Program-made: the position numbers and the translations under genes
The notes under the pieces: model-generated
Told to the model about the DNA's origin: nothing
Database searches by the model: none
What the model saw: the letters and a program-made list of their open reading frames with translations, nothing else
Part shown: one piece after another, positions 61,209-64,000 of the stretch
Position numbering within the stretch: position 1 is the first letter of the stretch
How the letters are laid out: every line of letters starts with the position of its first letter
NCBI GenBank assembly: GCA_026706025.1
Contig: JAPOZO010000088.1
Span: 99,669 to 163,668 of the forward strand
Reading direction: 5' to 3'
Origin: Candidatus Poribacteria bacterium
Lineage (GTDB): Bacteria > Poribacteria > WGA-4E > WGA-3G
Length of the DNA stretch: 64,000 bases

Positions 61209-61332
61209 TATAGTAAAGCCCATAATTATTTGGACGCGCGATTGATCGTAGGGGCTGGGTTACCCAGCCCTTACGATCAGGCAATGTGGGTTGCTATCGT
61301 GGTGTGTCAATTTATTTTCGTGCTTTACTATA
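61209..61332. mobile_element. MITE, TATAGTAAAG family, copy C
   Basis: The 124-bp element begins TATAGTAAAGCCCATAATTA and ends with the inverted TTTACTATA (reverse complement TATAGTAAAGCACGAAAATA). The core is the CGTAGGGGCTGGGT/ACCCAGCCCTTACG hairpin shared with copy A. It is the main feature of the 61034-61419 gap; nothing else is recognised there. Confidence 0.75.
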
Positions 61333-61419
61333 ATCACAGAAATATGAGTCCTATGTCATCGTTTTGGCGATGTTAGTTTTTATCAATCAAGCGAATACCT
61401 TTCAGCGGAAGGAGAAAAG

Positions 61420-62103
61420 ATGCCAGAGACTATAGAAAAACAGACCAAAGACGAAGCACTTCACAACCATCCTTTTGATGCAGAAATCTTTCAAAGGACA
61501 TTCAACAGATACGTTCAAAGATTCAATACTATCTTTATCGTTTCAGTTCTCTTGATTAGCGCGCCTTTCATAGCATACCTGATTGCATGGTATTTAGAGC
61601 AGACCAAAGTTGACGTCACCGGTTTTTTACGTCTGTGGCATGCCGGCGAATCTCTACTGTTAGACGTGGGATTTCCACACATAGCATTCGGAATGTTTGC
61701 ATCTGGAATTGTTTCCGTGAGTCACTTCGCTTTTGGAATTATCTCAATCGGTAATTTCTCTTTTGGCGTGATTTCAATCGGGATGTTCAGCTCTTGCGGT
61801 ATTATATCTATAGGTGTTATGTCGTCTGTTGGTGTTATCGCAATTGGATATGCACGCGTTTATGGGGTCATCACTATCGCTATAGGGAGCAAAAAACCCT
61901 TTGGAAAAAGCACATACATGAACGGAAAGGCTTTCGGAGTGATTGCAATCGGGCGGCAGGCACACGGAATTTATTCGCTATCTTACGGAGAGGAAGGCGA
62001 AGGCACTTATCAGTTTTCACCGAAACGTCAGGACCCCGAGGCTGTCAATCTCTTTACGAGTTGGTTCAAGAAGTTCAAAAACGCGTTTGTTTTGCCTTCT
62101 TAA
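61420..62103 (+). CDS. Membrane protein with Gly-Ile-Ser-Ile-Gly repeats
   Basis: The 227-residue protein has a cytoplasmic start, a transmembrane helix (IFIVSVLLISAPFIAYLIAWYL, residues ~39-60), and then a run of short repeats from ~88 to 170: FAFGIISIGNFSFGVISIGMFSSCGIISIGVMSSVGVIAIG, followed by VIAIGRQAHGIYSL. The repeats match a beta-helix or packed-glycine sheet pattern rather than classic helices. The family resembles bacterial proteins with G-I-x-x-I-G repeats of unknown role. AAGGAG precedes the ATG. The stop overlaps the antisense small gene by 4 bp. Confidence 0.6.
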   Translation: MPETIEKQTKDEALHNHPFDAEIFQRTFNRYVQRFNTIFIVSVLLISAPFIAYLIAWYLEQTKVDVTGFLRLWHAGESLLLDVGFPHIAFGMFASGIVSVSHFAFGIISIGNFSFGVISIGMFSSCGIISIGVMSSVGVIAIGYARVYGVITIAIGSKKPFGKSTYMNGKAFGVIAIGRQAHGIYSLSYGEEGEGTYQFSPKRQDPEAVNLFTSWFKKFKNAFVLPS

Positions 62104-62318
62104 TCCGATACATGCTTCCGTAAAACGTCCCTTACCTTATCCCTTTCTACATCGGATTTTACTTCCTCCACAAACGCTGTTTCCCGCTGAATAAGCACCT
62201 TCACAATATCCGCAAGTCGTAAAATCTGTAGTCGTTTTAGGGTATATTCTGTTACCTCCTCAAAGATACCTTCCTCCTTGAGAAAATCATCAAAACTGCC
62301 TCCTTCATACTTATTCAT
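62100..62318 (-). CDS. Small antitoxin-like protein (HigA-type N-terminus without HTH)
   Basis: This 72-residue protein starts MNKYEGGSFDDFLKEEGIFEEV, which matches from memory the N-terminus of XRE/HigA-type antitoxins (SSFDDFLKEEGIxEEV). The usual helix-turn-helix that follows is not there; instead a charged helix runs to the end (KVLIQRETAFVEEVKSDVERDKVRDVLRKHVSD). GGGAGG stands 8 bases before the ATG. No toxin gene is next to it. It may be an orphan antitoxin or regulator fragment. Confidence 0.55.
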   Translation of the reverse strand: MNKYEGGSFDDFLKEEGIFEEVTEYTLKRLQILRLADIVKVLIQRETAFVEEVKSDVERDKVRDVLRKHVSD

Positions 62319-62351
62319 AATCAGCCTCCCGTTTTGTGGTAGTACGAAAGA

Positions 62352-62375
62352 AGGCGAGGCACAGAGACCTCGCCT
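62352..62375 (-). terminator. Stem-loop terminator of the isochorismatase gene
   Basis: AGGCGAGG (62352-62359) pairs with CCTCGCCT (62368-62375) through an 8-base loop. On the reverse strand it is followed by TTCTTTCG, a weak U-tract. It lies 32 bp past the stop of the isochorismatase-fold gene. Confidence 0.6.
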
Positions 62376-62406
62376 AACAATGAAAATGAACGTCTATCAG
62401 CACGCG

Positions 62407-63186
62407 CTATGCTGGAAGCCCCTCAACAGCCGCAAAGAAATCGGCGTTTGATGCGCTAAACCCATACTGCTGCTCTACTTCCCGAATGGCAATCTCCGTT
62501 GTGAACAGATTATCGTACGTATCGGGGAACTCCACACCCGTCGTGGCATCGCGGAGTAGCACCATGTTATAACCATACCTTGACATAGACCGGATACCGT
62601 AATCCCTACCCAACACGCACCAATTCGTTGCGAAACCGGCAAAGAGCAGATGCAAGATACGCCGCTCCTCCAAGAGTTCATGCAACTGCTGCCCCGTTGC
62701 GATAACAAAGTCATCATCTTGTACATCAATTGCGGGGGATACAGCGAGTTGTGAAGCGAGTTTATCCCAATGGATACCAATACCCGGCGGTTGACTACGA
62801 GGACCACGGTAAACGGCGTAATCACCCGCACGACCTCGGAAATCGGAGGGAGGCCACGCCGAAGGTGTAGACGGTGCAGGTGGCTTATGGCGTTTGAGTT
62901 GTGGATACTGCTCCGCCACCGGTGGCGATGGCGCATGCACGATTGTCAAACCCGCTTGCCGCGCCGAGTCTATCACTGGCACAACGCACTCAGTCGTTAT
63001 CTGTGCCGCGCGTTCTATCCAACTTTCGATGAAATGCACGTTCCACAAATCCACGAGGACCAAAGCCGTCTCATCAACCGGCAACGGCATCTCAAACTCA
63101 CGTCGGATAAACGCAGTTTCACGGCACGGCACATCTGCCGGTGTGCTATCCTGAAAGTAGCGGACACGCAAATCTAAGGTTTTCAT
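62407..63186 (-). CDS. Isochorismatase-fold cysteine hydrolase
   Basis: The 259-residue protein has the catalytic Asp (ETALVLVDLWNVHF), a middle lysine-bearing strand, and the nucleophile Cys in FAGFATNWCVLGRDYGIRSMSRYGY. The final VLLRDATTGVEFPDTYD is the family close. A proline-rich insertion with RHKPPAPSTPSAWPPSD (~100-116) is larger than usual. Members include nicotinamidases and isochorismatases. Here the substrate is open. It starts in a 4-bp overlap with the M16 gene (ATGA). Confidence 0.83.
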   Translation of the reverse strand: MKTLDLRVRYFQDSTPADVPCRETAFIRREFEMPLPVDETALVLVDLWNVHFIESWIERAAQITTECVVPVIDSARQAGLTIVHAPSPPVAEQYPQLKRHKPPAPSTPSAWPPSDFRGRAGDYAVYRGPRSQPPGIGIHWDKLASQLAVSPAIDVQDDDFVIATGQQLHELLEERRILHLLFAGFATNWCVLGRDYGIRSMSRYGYNMVLLRDATTGVEFPDTYDNLFTTEIAIREVEQQYGFSASNADFFAAVEGLPA

Positions 63187-64000
63187 TCTGGCTCCTGAAA
63201 TAGCGACGCGTCCAACTCAGCATTCAACGTGACACCCTTCACTCGACCTTCAGAAAAGAGCTGACCGTCTATATTCTGAACCGTCCGGTACGCTATCTTA
63301 ACACCATCAACATCGCGGTAATCGTCCATGAGGTTCTCTCGGTTAGCAACGACCCCTTGCGAAGCCTCACGATAGGCATATTTCACGACATAGTGGGTCT
63401 CATCACTCACAAAAACCTTCAACATTTCGCCCGATGGCTGTGGAATCAGCAGAATAGACGCAGGCTTGCCTTGCACATCCTCCGTCCCGGCATATTGGAT
63501 TGGAATATCGTTTTGCGAAAGATTCGCCAGGAGCCACACAGTCTCTCGGAAAATACTATCCTTGAAAGCGTCAGCCATTTGCGGTGGAATAGGTTGAACA
63601 CCCATCGGTGTCATCGCATACGCGGCGGAGCCGTCATAGACGTAAGCCATTTCACCTTGGGGCAGCTTTAAATCCTGCCTAAATTTGTCCGGGAAGAGGT
63701 AGTATAACTTGGCGTCTACCTGCATGGGACCTGCCTGTGAATTGGCGGAAATATCTATTTCCATAACAGCGTTCTTCACTGCTTGCAACTTCTCAAGTCC
63801 ACCATGCGCTTCTACTGCTGCAGCGAGGATTTCTTTGGCTTTTGCCATGTCCGCTTCACTCGCTTCTGGCATCGGTTCCGCAGGCGGCGGAGGAGCAGGT
63901 TGCTCTATCTCAATTTCGTTAACCTCCCCGAACTCAGCAAGCGGTCGGTCGAAACTCTCTTTATTTCCGACAGTGACAATCGTCAATGCATCTGGATGGA
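63183..64000 (-). CDS. C-terminal part of an M16 peptidase with a LolA-like tail (partial)
   Basis: The frame is open to the right edge, so only the last ~272 residues are seen. The first ~25 (HPDALTIVTVGNKESFDRPLAEFGEVNEIEIEQP) are the final strands of an insulinase-like M16 domain. After a Pro/Glu-rich linker (APPPPAEPMPEASEADMAKA) comes a beta-sheet region like outer-membrane lipoprotein-sorting protein LolA: VDAKLYYLFPDKFRQDLKLPQGEMAYVYDGSAAYAMTPMG, SILLIPQPSGEMLKVFV, DDYRDVDGVKIAYRTVQNIDG. It may process and bind exported peptides. The zinc site would lie outside the window. Confidence 0.7.
   Translation of the reverse strand, partial: HPDALTIVTVGNKESFDRPLAEFGEVNEIEIEQPAPPPPAEPMPEASEADMAKAKEILAAAVEAHGGLEKLQAVKNAVMEIDISANSQAGPMQVDAKLYYLFPDKFRQDLKLPQGEMAYVYDGSAAYAMTPMGVQPIPPQMADAFKDSIFRETVWLLANLSQNDIPIQYAGTEDVQGKPASILLIPQPSGEMLKVFVSDETHYVVKYAYREASQGVVANRENLMDDYRDVDGVKIAYRTVQNIDGQLFSEGRVKGVTLNAELDASLFQEPE

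Overview
The window reads as a chromosomal segment of a diderm (Gram-negative-type) bacterium with intermediate GC and standard genetic code. Outer-membrane beta-barrels, lipoproteins, a Wza-like polysaccharide export protein and System I cytochrome c maturation genes support the diderm assignment. The gene mix resembles what I recall from Candidatus Poribacteria and related sponge or marine metagenomic lineages: LamG-type secreted proteins ending in a GKLATxW tail, PorV/PorQ-like proteins, a phytanoyl-CoA dioxygenase, a formylglycine-generating-enzyme-like protein, a DUF6807 protein, and many small dispersed palindromic repeats. That taxonomic call is inference from memory; no search was run.

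Layout. 0-3 kb: end of a TPR/YfgM-like gene, tRNA-Gly(CCC), a one-cysteine peroxiredoxin, a 129-bp MITE, and two secreted concanavalin-like proteins with the same C-terminal tail. 3-12 kb: a forward cluster with a large secreted protein (repeated EF-hand-like/carboxypeptidase-regulatory modules plus a TolB-like end), an overlapping protein of the family often labelled asparagine synthetase B, a candidate slippage-dependent small membrane protein, glutamine-dependent NAD synthetase, a Wzi-like barrel and a lytic transglycosylase. 14-18 kb: a tightly coupled reverse operon DUF6807 - miaB - map - ccmC - ccmD-like. 18-24 kb: a PuuD-like amidase, a PorV-like protein, then an AAA/PD-(D/E)XK ATPase, a PIN toxin with its partner, and a membrane-anchored unknown. 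24.5-27.6 kb: a one-polypeptide restriction-modification enzyme. 27.6-30 kb: an outer-membrane protein, a Wza-like exporter and small genes.

30-40 kb: catabolic and accessory genes (amidohydrolase, flippase-like membrane protein, MFS exporter, PorV-like, FGE-like, PhyH, enolase superfamily, Mrr). 40-50 kb: a remnant of a thioredoxin-like gene, lipoproteins, an ELM1-like protein, two secreted proteins that share an unrecognised ~115-residue module, a double-Cache-like lipoprotein driven by a consensus promoter, a PAP2 phosphatase, a DegT aminotransferase, a DUF393-LMF fusion and an inositol-monophosphatase-like enzyme. 50-58 kb: a housekeeping run cca-like - M50 protease - scpA - scpB - thrC, which is a familiar order. 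58-64 kb: xylose isomerase, CstA transporter, a Gly/Ile-repeat membrane protein, an antitoxin-like peptide, an isochorismatase-fold hydrolase and the end of an M16 peptidase with a LolA-like tail.

The intergenic DNA is unusually rich in short mobile or palindromic repeats. I distinguish at least seven families: three with terminal inverted repeats (one of them present three times with TA ends) and a 36-bp tandem array. Several run into coding sequences and supply C-termini or stop codons. The strongest candidates for something undescribed are the repeated DAKYPRxxWLQMLL module, the shared GKLATxW C-terminal tail, the A9-interrupted small membrane protein, and the defence-like stretch at 20.4-27.6 kb.
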